Shown piece by piece: positions 24,721-31,847 of a DNA stretch of 31,847 nt (its first letter is position 1; the number at the start of each line of letters is the position of its first letter). The notes under the pieces are model-generated. The model was given only the letters and a program-made list of their open reading frames with translations. It was not told where the DNA came from and did no database searches. Source of the DNA: an uncultured Burkholderiales bacterium (lineage in GTDB: Bacteria > Pseudomonadota > Gammaproteobacteria > Burkholderiales > Burkholderiaceae); assembly GCA_937891045.1 (NCBI GenBank), contig CALBEV010000098.1:1-31847 (forward strand). Direction: 5' to 3'. Position numbers and translations under genes: made by a program.

Positions 24721-25482
24721 TCAAGCCAGCGCGATACCCGCTGCAAATCGACCACTGCGGCCATCGCGTCTGTGCGAAAAATACAGCTGCGCTTGGCTAA
24801 AGGTGCACCAATCTGGTGAACTGTCATTGCCTTCGAGATGCACCACGCCTGTTTGGTGCAAGCGCTGCCGTGCCAGAGCTGGCAAATCCGCCAGGTACTT
24901 GCCCGGCTGCGCCAAGGGCTTGAAAGCCCCGTCCGCTGGGGCTTGGCGCACGAACGCGGCACGCACATCCTCACCCACCTCGAAGACCTGAGGACCAATG
25001 CACGGGCCCAGCCACACCCGCCAAGAGCCAGGTGCTCCGAAGTCTGACAAAGCATGCAAGGTGTTTTCCAACACACCGGCTGCCAGTCCACGCCAACCTG
25101 CGTGGGCGGCGGCCACCACCCGCGCTTGTGCTTGGTAGAACAACACGGGCAAACAATCGGCCACCATGATGGTGCAGGCGACACCGGGCTGCTGGGTCCA
25201 ACAGGCATCGGCCTCTTGCATGTCTAGGCTGTGGTCGTCCAAACGAACCAGTGCCGTGCCATGCACCTGGTTCAAAAACACCGGCTTGGCGCCCCAGGCT
25301 TGCGCCATGCGTTGGCGGTTCTCGACCACATCTTCGGCGGCGTCACCGACATGCAGCCCCAGGTTCAGGCTGTCAAACGGTGGCTTGGACACGCCGCCCG
25401 CGCGGGTGCTGCAAAACGCACGGACGCCCGGCCAGTCGGGCAAACGTGGCCGGCTTTCAGGGCTCAAAGTCGGGGCAGGCAC
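24721..25482 (-). CDS. pgeF: Peptidoglycan editing factor PgeF / purine nucleoside phosphorylase (YfiH, laccase-domain family)
   Basis: This is a member of the YfiH/PgeF (Cu-oxidase_4, 'laccase domain') family, about 253 residues from the GTG at 25482. Conserved motifs are CSTRAGGVSKPPFDSLNLG, NQVHGTALV (first His), MVADCLPVLF (Cys), AHAGWRGL (second His), GPCIGPQVFEVG and the C-terminal FSHRRDGRSGR. In E. coli PgeF removes misincorporated serine-containing muropeptides; related proteins act as purine nucleoside phosphorylases. The start is uncertain: GTG 25482 overlaps maiA by 26 bp, and TTG codons at 25467 and 25443 are alternatives. It lies between maiA and phaC on the same strand. The cytoplasmic location is inferred from the lack of a signal peptide. 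Confidence 0.9.
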   Translation of the reverse strand: MPAPTLSPESRPRLPDWPGVRAFCSTRAGGVSKPPFDSLNLGLHVGDAAEDVVENRQRMAQAWGAKPVFLNQVHGTALVRLDDHSLDMQEADACWTQQPGVACTIMVADCLPVLFYQAQARVVAAAHAGWRGLAAGVLENTLHALSDFGAPGSWRVWLGPCIGPQVFEVGEDVRAAFVRQAPADGAFKPLAQPGKYLADLPALARQRLHQTGVVHLEGNDSSPDWCTFSQAQLYFSHRRDGRSGRFAAGIALA

Positions 25483-26095
25483 TGGGCTGGGCTTGTTGAA
25501 ACGCGGGCAAGGCCATGCAGGCTTCGAACACCGCCATGGTGCGCTTGAAGCCACCGAGTTCCAAATTGAAACGTTTGGCGTTGAAAATTTGCGGCACCAA
25601 CACGCAGTCGGCCATGCCGGGGGTGTCACCATGGCAAAACGCACCGGCCGGTGAATGCGCCAACTGCTTATCAAAGGCTTGCAAGCCCAAATCAGCCCAA
25701 TGGCGGTACCAGGTGTTTTTCGTGTCCTCGTCCAATTTCAGGGTGCCGCTCAGGTACTTCAAGATGCGCAAGTTGTTGATCGGGTGAATCTCACAGGCAA
25801 TCGCTTGGGACAAGGCCCGCACACGGGCCCGGCCAGCGGCGTCTTTGGGCAGCAGCGCTGGCGTGGGATGGGTTTCATCCAAATACTCCATGATGGCCAT
25901 GGATTGCGTCAGGCGCAGGCCGTCAATTTCCAACATGGGCACCAAGGTGTCGCTGTTGAGTTGGGTGAAGTCGTCAAGGAATTGCTCGCCTTTGGCCAAA
26001 TGCACCGCGTGGTACTCGTAAGGCAAGCCTTTGAGGGCCAGCGCAATCCGCACCCGAAAAGACGCAGAAGAACGGAAGTAGTTGTAGAGTTTCAT
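25457..26095 (-). CDS. maiA: Maleylacetoacetate isomerase (zeta-class glutathione S-transferase)
   Basis: The enzyme isomerises maleylacetoacetate to fumarylacetoacetate with glutathione in aromatic amino-acid (homogentisate) or gentisate-type breakdown. The 212-residue length from the ATG at 26095 is the family norm. The zeta-class N-terminal motif is seen as MKLYNYFRSSASFRVRIALALKGL. It also has LVPMLEIDGLRLTQSMAIMEYLDET, the glutathione-binding region, and the C-terminal helix motif HPINNLRILKYL, diagnostic of MaiA. An in-frame GTG at 26119 would add eight residues; ATG is preferred by homology. No fumarylacetoacetase or homogentisate dioxygenase gene lies nearby, so the pathway context is not given by neighbours. 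It is divergent from the Nudix gene across 82 bp. Confidence 0.9.
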   Translation of the reverse strand: MKLYNYFRSSASFRVRIALALKGLPYEYHAVHLAKGEQFLDDFTQLNSDTLVPMLEIDGLRLTQSMAIMEYLDETHPTPALLPKDAAGRARVRALSQAIACEIHPINNLRILKYLSGTLKLDEDTKNTWYRHWADLGLQAFDKQLAHSPAGAFCHGDTPGMADCVLVPQIFNAKRFNLELGGFKRTMAVFEACMALPAFQQAQPSACPDFEP

Positions 26096-26177
26096 AGGGC
26101 CTAGGATACCAAGGCGCACACCCAGCGCAGGCCTCGCCTAAACTCGTGGCCTGCCCTCCTAGCCCGAAAGCATCCAC

Positions 26178-26732
26178 ATGACGAACGCCTGGTCCAGCGC
26201 GATCAAACACTGCAAAAACTGCGGCACCGCTGTGGTGCGTCGATTGCCTGACGACGGGGACACACGCCAACGTGCGGTATGCCCAGCGTGCAACACGGTG
26301 CACTATGAAAATCCCTTGAACGTGGTGGGCACCATTCCTGTGTGGGGCGACAAGGTGTTGCTGTGCAAGCGCAACATCGAGCCGCGCAAAGGCTTTTGGA
26401 CCTTGCCCGCAGGCTTCATGGAATTGCACGAAACCTTGGCCGAAGGCGCGGCCCGTGAAACCGACGAAGAAGCCGGTGCCGACATTCAAATGCAAGCTTT
26501 GTTCACGGTGCTGGATGTGCCGCGTGTCGGCCAGGTGCATTTTTTCTTTCGCGCCGCCATGCAAAGCGAGGCCTTGAACCCCGGCCATGAAACCATGGAA
26601 GCGCGTTTGTTTTCAGAAGCCGACATTCCGTGGGATGACCTGGCCTTTCGAACTGTGAAAGAAACCTTGCGCAGCTACTTTGCCGACCGCGCCCAAGGCG
26701 AATTCGGTTTTCACACCCTCGTCATCAGCTAA
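26178..26732 (+). CDS. Nudix hydrolase with N-terminal zinc ribbon
   Basis: This 184-residue protein hydrolyses a nucleoside diphosphate linked to another moiety; the exact substrate is not known. A zinc-ribbon-like part at the N-terminus has two CxxC pairs (Cys12/15 and Cys35/38). The Nudix box Gx5Ex7REUxEExGU is complete as GFMELHETLAEGAARETDEEAGA's key residues Gly79, Glu85, Arg93, Glu94, Glu97, Glu98 and Gly100. The zinc ribbon plus Nudix order recalls NADH pyrophosphatase NudC and related ADP-ribose-type enzymes, but the NudC-specific motif downstream of the box was not found. The start ATG 26178 has only a weak GAAAG upstream. It is convergent with the acyl-CoA dehydrogenase gene with a 5-bp gap. 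Confidence 0.88.
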   Translation: MTNAWSSAIKHCKNCGTAVVRRLPDDGDTRQRAVCPACNTVHYENPLNVVGTIPVWGDKVLLCKRNIEPRKGFWTLPAGFMELHETLAEGAARETDEEAGADIQMQALFTVLDVPRVGQVHFFFRAAMQSEALNPGHETMEARLFSEADIPWDDLAFRTVKETLRSYFADRAQGEFGFHTLVIS

Positions 26733-26737
26733 GCGCC

Positions 26738-27898
26738 TTACTTGCCCAGGCCCATGCTGCGGGTGATGACCTCTTTCATGATCTCGTTGGTGCCGCCATA
26801 AATGCGCTGCACCCGTGCATCCGCATAGGCGCGAGTGATGGGGTATTCCCACATGTAGCCGCTGCCGCCGTGCAACTGCACGCATTCGTCCATCACCTTG
26901 CATTGCAAATCGGAGCACCAGTATTTCGCCATGCTGGCGGTCGCCGTATCAAGCTCGTCTTTGAGCAGCAACTCGGTGCATTTGTCGACAAACACTTGAG
27001 CGATTTGCACCTCGGTTTGCATCTCCGCCAATTTGAAGCGGGTGTTTTGATAGGCCGCCACCGCTTGGCCAAACACTTGGCGTTGCTTCACAAAGTCCAT
27101 GGTCCAGCCGATGGCCGCTTGCGAAGCCGCCACCGCGCCAATGGCGATTTGCAAACGCTCCCAAGGCAGTTGCTCCATCAAACCGATGAAGCCCTTGTTC
27201 AAAAAGTCGGGGCCGCCCAGCAGGTTGTCGGCGGGCACTTTCACGTTGTCGAAAAACAATTCGCACGTGTCTTGGGCACGAAGCCCTAGTTTGTTCAGTG
27301 GCTTGCCCTTGGTGAAACCGGCCATGCCTTGCTCGACCAACAACAAGCTGGTGCCCTTGGCCCCAGCGCTGGGGTTGGTTTTGGCCACCACAATCACCAA
27401 GTCGGAATGCCAGCCGTTGGTGATGTAGGTTTTGCTGCCGTTCAGCACAAAGCTGCCATCGGCTTGTTGCATCGCCGTGCTTTTGATCCCTTGCAAATCA
27501 CTGCCCGCTGCGGGCTCGGTCATGGCGATCGCGCCCACCATCTCGCCCGTGGCCAGCTTGGGCAAGTACTTGGTTTTTTGCGCATCCGTACCGTAATGCA
27601 TCAAATAGGGCGCCACGATTTCAGAATGCAAGCCATAGCCAATGCCTGAAAAACCGGCGGCACTCAGTTCTTCCATTTGAATGATGGAAAACAATTTGTC
27701 GGCATCCGCGCCGCCATAGGCTTCAGGCAGGCTCATGCACAAGAAGCCCAAAGCGCCCGCTTTGTTCCAAACACTTTTGTCTACATACCCTTGTTCTTCC
27801 CACTGGGCATGGTAGGGCGCGATTTCGGCTTGCATGAAGCGCTTGAAACTGTCGCGAAAGGCATCGTGATCGGGTGAAAAGAGCGTGCGTTGAATCAT
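26738..27898 (-). CDS. Acyl-CoA dehydrogenase, long-chain type
   Basis: This is an FAD-dependent acyl-CoA dehydrogenase of 386 residues that introduces a trans-2 double bond in beta-oxidation, passing electrons to ETF. The flavin-site segment AIAMTEPAAGSDLQGIKSTA, LNGSKTYITNGWHSD and the C-terminal QLHGGSGYMWEYPITRAYADARVQRIYGGTNEIMKEVI are typical. The usual catalytic Glu of the IYEGT motif is Gly here (IYGGTNEI). The base is then probably the Glu of LPWERLQIAIG, as in long-chain acyl-CoA dehydrogenase and isovaleryl-CoA dehydrogenase. The N-terminus MIQRTLFSPDHDAFRDSFKRFM also resembles LCAD. ATG 27898 has AAGG about 12 nt upstream. It is divergent from the lactate permease gene across a 350-bp gap. 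Confidence 0.92.
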   Translation of the reverse strand: MIQRTLFSPDHDAFRDSFKRFMQAEIAPYHAQWEEQGYVDKSVWNKAGALGFLCMSLPEAYGGADADKLFSIIQMEELSAAGFSGIGYGLHSEIVAPYLMHYGTDAQKTKYLPKLATGEMVGAIAMTEPAAGSDLQGIKSTAMQQADGSFVLNGSKTYITNGWHSDLVIVVAKTNPSAGAKGTSLLLVEQGMAGFTKGKPLNKLGLRAQDTCELFFDNVKVPADNLLGGPDFLNKGFIGLMEQLPWERLQIAIGAVAASQAAIGWTMDFVKQRQVFGQAVAAYQNTRFKLAEMQTEVQIAQVFVDKCTELLLKDELDTATASMAKYWCSDLQCKVMDECVQLHGGSGYMWEYPITRAYADARVQRIYGGTNEIMKEVITRSMGLGK

Positions 27899-28143
27899 GA
27901 AAAAAACCTTGATAGATGAAAGTGAATACTCGGGTTAACCCTTTAAGAGGTGTTTCTATAATTTTCTATTTTTCGTCTCGGAGATATTCTCACGGATTAA
28001 TCCAATCACTGCAGCCCGTGAAAATTTGTCTTGCATACGCTCATAGGAACCCGAACACAGATACATCATCAGGTGCGTGCAAGATACCAAAAGCATTTGC
28101 AAAACGATTGGCCATGTTTATCAGCTTTTATAGTTTGTCTGGC

Positions 28144-28171
28144 TTCAGATATTGATACAGCCGCCTATAAT
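28144..28171 (+). promoter_or_regulatory. Candidate sigma-70 promoter of the lactate permease gene
   Basis: TTCAGA (28144-28149) and a perfect TATAAT (28166-28171) are separated by 16 bp, upstream of the lactate permease start. The -35 box matches the consensus at four of six positions. Confidence 0.5.
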
Positions 28172-28237
28172 TTTGAAGAACAGGGGCATTGCTCGGCTGG
28201 TTTCGTTTCAGCCTTTTTAAAAAGAAAAATCACATCT

Positions 28238-28242
28238 AGGAG
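28238..28242 (+). promoter_or_regulatory. Ribosome binding site deciding the lactate permease start
   Basis: AGGAG (28238-28242) directly touches the first in-frame ATG (28243) and stands 6 bp from the second (28249). The spacing makes the second ATG the more likely initiation codon. Confidence 0.7.
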
Positions 28243-28248
28243 ATGGCT

Positions 28249-29967
28249 ATGGATAGTGGGTTAATGGCGTTACTCGCGTTTGCGCCTATTTTATTGGCGG
28301 GCGTATTGCTCGTTGGTTTTCGCCTTCCAGCGAACTACACCATGCCAGCGGTGTTCTTCGTCACTTGTGCGATTGCGATGAGCGTATGGGGCGTCAGCAT
28401 CAACCGTGTTGTTGCTTCGACTATTCAGGGGCTGATCATGACCGTGGGTCTTCTCTGGATTATTTTTGGCGCGATCATGTTGCTCAACACGCTCAAATAT
28501 TCGGGTGCCATCACCACCATCAGGGCAGGCTTCTCCAATATCAGTCCCGACCGTCGCATACAGGTCATCCTGATCGCCTGGCTGTTTGGCAGCTTCATTG
28601 AGGGAGCCTCCGGCTTTGGAACTCCAGCTGCTGTTGCTGCGCCGCTGATGGTCGCAGCCGGCTTTCCTGCACTGGCTGCGGTGGTCTTCGGGATGATGAT
28701 TCAATCAACCCCAGTCTCTTTCGGTGCGGTCGGCACACCCATGCTGGTGGGAGTGCAAGCTGGTCTAGACAAGATCGCACTGACTGAACAGCTCGCAGCA
28801 CGCGGCCTGGAATGGGATGCGTTCTTCAACGTCATCGTCTCCGAAGTGGCCATCATTCACGGCATCTGTGGCACGCTGATACCCTTGTTGCTGGTGATGG
28901 TCATGACCCGCTTTTTCGGACGCAATAGCTCATGGACCGAAGGCTTGTCTATTCTGCCTTTCGCCATTTTTGCCGCATTCAGTTTCACTGTGCCTTACAT
29001 GCTCGCCGGCGTTTTCCTCGGCCCCGAGTTCCCATCGATTCTTGGTGGCCTGCTTGGTTTGGGTATCGTCACACTTGCAGTCAAAGTGGGTTTTCTGGTG
29101 CCGAAAGACCACTGGGACTTCGCGCCTGCATCGGAATGGCCGTCCTCATGGGTTGGTAATCTGCAAATGTCGCTGGATAGCCTGACTGATAAGAAAATCA
29201 GCAGCTTCATGGCCTGGCTGCCCTACATCTTGCTGGCGCTGGTACTTGTACTTTCTCGCACGATCAAACCGCTGGGCGATGCACTGAAAACGATCGATCT
29301 GAAATTTGTTGATATTCTGGGCGAACAAGGTATCAGTGGCAATTTTCAAGTACTCTACCTGCCCGGTGGTCTGCTGATCCTAGTGTGTATTGCCACCTAC
29401 TTCCTGCATCAGATGCGCATTTCAGATTTTGGTCGTGCCATCCGCGACTCCGGCAGCACCATCATTGGCGCTGGGTTTGTCTTGATTTTCACGGTGCCCA
29501 TGGTGCGGGTGATGATCAACTCAGGTGTCAATGACTACGAGCTAGCAAGTATGCCTATTGCCATGGCACGTGGCGTTGCCGACCTGATGGGACAAATTTA
29601 CCCTCTGTTTGCGCCGACGGTCGGTGCACTGGGTGCGTTTCTCGCTGGCTCAAACACAGTAAGCAACCTCATGCTAAGCCAGTTCCAGTTTGAAACCGCG
29701 GGCTTACTCGGACTTTCAGGCGCATTGATGGTGGCGATTCAAAGTGTGGGCGCTGCTGCTGGCAATATGATTGCTATTCACAATGTTGTTGCAGCATCTG
29801 CGACTGTTGGCTTGCTTGGACGTGAGGGGGTTACCCTCCGAATCACCATCATTCCGACAATTTACTATCTGGTGTTTGCTGGGGTGCTCGGCATGGTCGC
29901 CTTGCATGTTGTTGGCGTCACTGACCCACTCATCGGTGTCTTGTCAGCACCGCCTATTCCTAAATAA
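28249..29967 (+). CDS. lctP: L-lactate permease (LctP/LldP family)
   Basis: This is an inner-membrane lactate transporter of the LctP family, about 572 residues with roughly 12-14 hydrophobic segments. Family signatures include [22 protein letters not shown], the conserved core [54 protein letters not shown], and [25 protein letters not shown] near the C-terminus. Start choice rests on the AGGAG spacing. It stands alone: no lactate dehydrogenase or LldR-type regulator gene is adjacent. Its codons are more even than those of its neighbours (for example TTA leucine near the start, rare elsewhere here), its flanks are AT-rich, and it has its own promoter and terminator. This suggests a separate origin, which is an inference. 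A glycolate role is also possible in this family. Confidence 0.92.
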   Translation: MDSGLMALLAFAPILLAGVLLVGFRLPANYTMPAVFFVTCAIAMSVWGVSINRVVASTIQGLIMTVGLLWIIFGAIMLLNTLKYSGAITTIRAGFSNISPDRRIQVILIAWLFGSFIEGASGFGTPAAVAAPLMVAAGFPALAAVVFGMMIQSTPVSFGAVGTPMLVGVQAGLDKIALTEQLAARGLEWDAFFNVIVSEVAIIHGICGTLIPLLLVMVMTRFFGRNSSWTEGLSILPFAIFAAFSFTVPYMLAGVFLGPEFPSILGGLLGLGIVTLAVKVGFLVPKDHWDFAPASEWPSSWVGNLQMSLDSLTDKKISSFMAWLPYILLALVLVLSRTIKPLGDALKTIDLKFVDILGEQGISGNFQVLYLPGGLLILVCIATYFLHQMRISDFGRAIRDSGSTIIGAGFVLIFTVPMVRVMINSGVNDYELASMPIAMARGVADLMGQIYPLFAPTVGALGAFLAGSNTVSNLMLSQFQFETAGLLGLSGALMVAIQSVGAAAGNMIAIHNVVAASATVGLLGREGVTLRITIIPTIYYLVFAGVLGMVALHVVGVTDPLIGVLSAPPIPK

Positions 29968-30003
29968 AGGAATTCAACGGTTTTCAAATTTCAAGCCCTT
30001 CTG

Positions 30004-30040
30004 AAACCGTACAGTGCTCTCAGGCCTGTACGGTTTTTTT
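30004..30040 (+). terminator. Strong intrinsic terminator after the lactate permease gene
   Basis: A perfect 11-bp stem AAACCGTACAG/CTGTACGGTTT (30004-30014 with 30026-30036) around an 11-nt loop is followed by a run of T (30034-30040). It begins 37 bp after the stop codon. Confidence 0.9.
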
Positions 30041-30074
30041 CTCCCTGACATACTCCGACTCACCGATCTGATTC

Positions 30075-30142
30075 ACCGCTTTGAGACTTCCCAAAGAGCT
30101 GTGCAATAGCAAAAATATGACCCCTTCGGAGCGGTTTTTTTT
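30075..30142 (+). ncRNA. Possible small structured RNA ending in a U-tract
   Basis: ACCGCTTTG (30075-30083) can pair with CGGAGCGGT (30127-30135), and eight T residues follow (30135-30142). A smaller local hairpin ACCCCTTCGGAGCGGT (30120-30135) is an alternative. This terminator-like end lies after the permease terminator and before the lipoprotein gene, so no known gene needs it. No promoter was found upstream and no RNA family was recognised. It may equally be a second terminator or part of the lipoprotein leader. Confidence 0.3.
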
Positions 30143-30148
30143 GCCCAG

Positions 30149-30160
30149 CTCAAGTTTGAG
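30149..30160. promoter_or_regulatory. Palindrome upstream of the lipoprotein gene
   Basis: CTCAAGTTTGAG has two 5-bp arms (CTCAA/TTGAG) around GT and lies 57 bp before the lipoprotein start. It could be an operator half-site pair. No convincing -35/-10 pair is seen between it and the gene. Confidence 0.25.
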
Positions 30161-30216
30161 TGTCTGGGGCCGACCCTCTAAGGATCGATTGCTGTTTGTC
30201 TACTTTGAGGTTTTCC

Positions 30217-30885
30217 ATGAACGCCCTGCCTTTGCGCTTGACTTTTTTGTTGCTTCTGACGCTGGTTGGGTGCGCCACACCAGCGCCTGATCTGCACCAT
30301 GTGGTGCTGGGCTCCAACACCTATGGTTACCCCGCAGTGAATGTTCGCGTGCTGAATGTGGTTCAAGGCGAAGACTTTGAGGCGCGTCAAGCACAAGTCA
30401 AGTACCCAGACTGTTTGTCGGGTTCGCTGGATATTGTTGAATTTTCAGGGACCATCAGCGCCAACAGCCTGCCCACCTTGAACAGCATGCTGCAACAACA
30501 AACCCCTTGTATCCGCAAAGACGGTCGCCGCGTCAGCACGCCGGTTTACTTGAACTCTGCGCAAGGCGAGTTGATGTTGGGCACACAATTGGGCATGTGG
30601 TTCCAAAGCAAAGGGGTGGAAGTCATCATCACCGAAGGGCAAATTTGCGAATCTGCCTGTGCACTGGCCTTTTTGGGCGCACAGCGCAAACGGGTGCAGG
30701 CCAATGGTCGGGTGGTGTTGCATTTCAACGGCGACAAAGGCCAAGGTTTGGACTGTGCCCGCTCGGTGGATATGATGCCATTGAAAAATTATCTGTACAC
30801 CATCGCCGGCAAGCAATCGGGGCAAGCCTTGCTCAACCAAGCGCTGACCCACTGTAGAAGCGGCAAAGGCTGGGAACTGTCTTGA
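30217..30885 (+). CDS. Predicted lipoprotein with ClpP/crotonase-like fold (COG3904-like)
   Basis: This 222-residue protein has a lipoprotein signal with lipobox LVGC (acylated Cys19); Ala at the next position points to the outer membrane, inner leaflet. The body resembles ClpP-fold periplasmic proteins. PVYLNSAQGELMLGTQLGMWFQSKGVEVIITEG is followed by the nucleophile-type segment CESACALAFLGAQRKR with Ser146 and then RVVLHF with His169. That would fit a serine-hydrolase active site; activity is not shown. Six cysteines in the body (66, 98, 144, 148, 180, 213) could form disulfides in the periplasm. ATG 30217 has GAGG 6 nt upstream; the longer open frame upstream would bury the signal peptide. 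Its TGA is one base before the ParA gene. The function is unknown. Confidence 0.75.
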   Translation: MNALPLRLTFLLLLTLVGCATPAPDLHHVVLGSNTYGYPAVNVRVLNVVQGEDFEARQAQVKYPDCLSGSLDIVEFSGTISANSLPTLNSMLQQQTPCIRKDGRRVSTPVYLNSAQGELMLGTQLGMWFQSKGVEVIITEGQICESACALAFLGAQRKRVQANGRVVLHFNGDKGQGLDCARSVDMMPLKNYLYTIAGKQSGQALLNQALTHCRSGKGWELS

Positions 30886-30886
30886 T

Positions 30887-31510
30887 ATGCCTGTGATTGT
30901 TGTCGCCAACCCCAAAGGCGGGGCCGGTAAATCCACCCTGTCCACCAACGTGGCAGGGTATTTCGCCTCCAAAGGCCATGCGGTCATGCTGGGCGACGCC
31001 GATGTGCAGCAGTCCTCCAAGCTCTGGCTGGATTTGCGCCCCGACAAGGTGCGCCCGATCGCCACCTGGGAATTGCAAGCCGATTTGGTGCTGACGGCCA
31101 AGCCACCGCGCGGCACCACGCATGTGGTGATCGACACCCCCGGCGGCTTGGGCGGATGGCGCTTCAAAGAGGTGGTGTCGCGGGCAGACCGGGTGATGAT
31201 TCCCATCATGCCCAGCATCTTTGACATGTACGCCGCCCAAGCCTTCATCACGCAATTAAGAGAAGTAACGCGGGGCACGAAAACCAAAGTGGGCATCGTC
31301 GGCATGCGGGTCGATGAGCGCACCATCGCGGCCAACAAGTTGCGTGAATTCATGGCCACCCTCGACCTGCCCATCATCAGCTTTTTGCGCGACACCCAGT
31401 ACTACCTTCACATGGCGGCACATGGCTTGAGTTTGTTCGACTTGTCGCCCAGCAAAATCGAGAAAGACCTGCTGCAATGGCAGCCCATCATCGATTGGCT
31501 GGAGAGCTGA
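30887..31510 (+). CDS. ParA/MinD-family P-loop ATPase (orphan)
   Basis: This is a 207-residue ParA-type ATPase. It has the deviant Walker A motif KGGAGKST (10-17, signature Lys10 plus Lys15), the switch-like DADVQQSS segment that matches DxDxQxS of ParA proteins, and Walker B VVIDTPGG. Such ATPases position plasmids, chromosomes or protein complexes on the nucleoid or membrane. It lacks the N-terminal DNA-binding domain of type Ia plasmid ParA. No parB or parS-like gene follows, so the cargo is unknown. The ATG is one base after the lipoprotein stop (TGATATG), so the two are probably co-translated. The stop abuts the convergent alpha/beta hydrolase stop within TGATCA. Confidence 0.88.
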   Translation: MPVIVVANPKGGAGKSTLSTNVAGYFASKGHAVMLGDADVQQSSKLWLDLRPDKVRPIATWELQADLVLTAKPPRGTTHVVIDTPGGLGGWRFKEVVSRADRVMIPIMPSIFDMYAAQAFITQLREVTRGTKTKVGIVGMRVDERTIAANKLREFMATLDLPIISFLRDTQYYLHMAAHGLSLFDLSPSKIEKDLLQWQPIIDWLES

Positions 31511-31847
31511 TCAGGCGATGAATTTCAAAATGGCTGCAGCCACCTTGACGGGGGCTTCACGCTGCGGAAAGTGCCCCACACCCGGCATCACCTGGCGTTC
31601 ATAACGTCCGCTGAAAAACTGCGCTTTGTTGGCCGAGGTGGCTGGCAAACTCGCACCATCCAAGGCCCCGTGCAATACCAATGAAGGAATGCTGATGACT
31701 GGCGCAGGTTGCAGCTGGGCTTCATCTTGGTCGTAATACGGGTCACCCGCTGCATGGCCCCAACGGTGCTGGTAGGAATGCAGCACCACCGCCGCCCAAT
31801 CGGGGTTGTTGAAGGCCATGGCGGTTTGATTAAACTCGTTGGGCAAG
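31511..31847 (-). CDS. Alpha/beta hydrolase (C-terminal part, cut by window edge)
   Basis: This is the 3' end of an alpha/beta-hydrolase gene; the frame is open to the right edge, so the nucleophile elbow lies outside. The visible 112 residues hold the late part of the fold, with LVLHGALDGASLP carrying the probable acid Asp and PGVGHFPQREAPVKVAAAILKFI carrying the catalytic His. The substrate cannot be told. It is convergent with the ParA gene. Confidence 0.82.
   Translation of the reverse strand, partial: LPNEFNQTAMAFNNPDWAAVVLHSYQHRWGHAAGDPYYDQDEAQLQPAPVISIPSLVLHGALDGASLPATSANKAQFFSGRYERQVMPGVGHFPQREAPVKVAAAILKFIA

Larger units (their letters stand above)
27899..28248. promoter_or_regulatory. 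AT-rich regulatory gap between acyl-CoA dehydrogenase and lactate permease genes
   Basis: This non-coding stretch is clearly richer in A+T than the genes to its left. It holds two related perfect 10-bp palindromes, GGGTTAACCC (27932-27941) and GGATTAATCC (27994-28003). It also has a 12-bp palindrome CTTTTTAAAAAG (28213-28224) and a good -10 box near 28166. The small open frames in it have no features of genes. No RNA gene was recognised. Confidence 0.6.

Noticed and set aside
24672..25208. Upstream extension of the phaC frame by about 180 codons
   Set aside because: It overlaps the well-supported pgeF gene in another frame and shows no PhaC similarity before MGSQPPNKP/MTSIPAIQ.
25974..26588. 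Minus-strand frame of 204 codons opposite the Nudix gene
   Set aside because: The Nudix box and zinc ribbon lie on the plus strand; the antisense frame has no features and conflicts with maiA's start.
27916..28155. 79-codon plus-strand frame in the gap before the lactate permease gene
   Set aside because: It has no Shine-Dalgarno, no domain, and overlaps the palindromes and promoter region; composition is that of non-coding DNA.

Overview
The window looks like a chromosomal segment of a betaproteobacterium in the order Burkholderiales, most likely family Comamonadaceae. This rests on gene content (rimP-nusA, a Yej-type peptide ABC transporter beside fabI, a class I phaC with phaB, a zeta-class GST and a Nudix protein) and on the G+C-rich, TTG-leucine-rich codon usage. 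It is inferred from protein resemblance only; there is no rRNA or other marker to fix the genus. No tRNA, rRNA, CRISPR array, integrase or complete insertion sequence was seen.

Positions 1-6826, all minus strand: the 5' part of nusA (cut by the window edge) overlaps the end of rimP. Upstream of rimP is an intrinsic terminator that ends the yej transcript or sits inside the rimP leader, or both. The operon yejA-yejB-yejE-yejF (binding protein, two permeases, double ATPase) has overlapping or 1-nt junctions. Only 35 bp separate yejA from the divergent fabI (enoyl-ACP reductase, plus strand). Between fabI and a convergent EamA transporter gene, the whole intergenic space is made of three copies of a 21-bp REP-like repeat, and one copy supplies the EamA C-terminus. 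The EamA gene is coupled to dusA.

Positions 9788-20627 hold the most distinctive feature, a two-partner secretion (type Vb) locus. It encodes a TpsB/FhaC-like outer-membrane transporter with an unusual Lys-Pro hexad linker, followed after 1 nt by a TpsA exoprotein of about 2974 residues. The TpsA has an N-terminal secretion domain, 21 tandem YDG/MBG-like repeats in five subclasses with a partly duplicated block order, and a C-terminal run of short Leu/Gln repeats. It is probably a large surface adhesin.

Positions 20624-26095 are minus strand: maiA, pgeF, phaC, phaB, a quinone-oxidoreductase-like gene and a BPL-N amidotransferase-like gene, mostly tightly spaced. A divergent Nudix gene and a convergent long-chain-type acyl-CoA dehydrogenase follow. 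Positions 27899-30040 carry an AT-richer lactate permease gene with its own promoter-like region and strong terminator; its codon use differs from the neighbours and it may have been acquired. After a possible small structured RNA come a ClpP-fold lipoprotein and a ParA-type ATPase gene spaced by 1 nt, then the 3' end of an alpha/beta hydrolase gene cut by the right edge.
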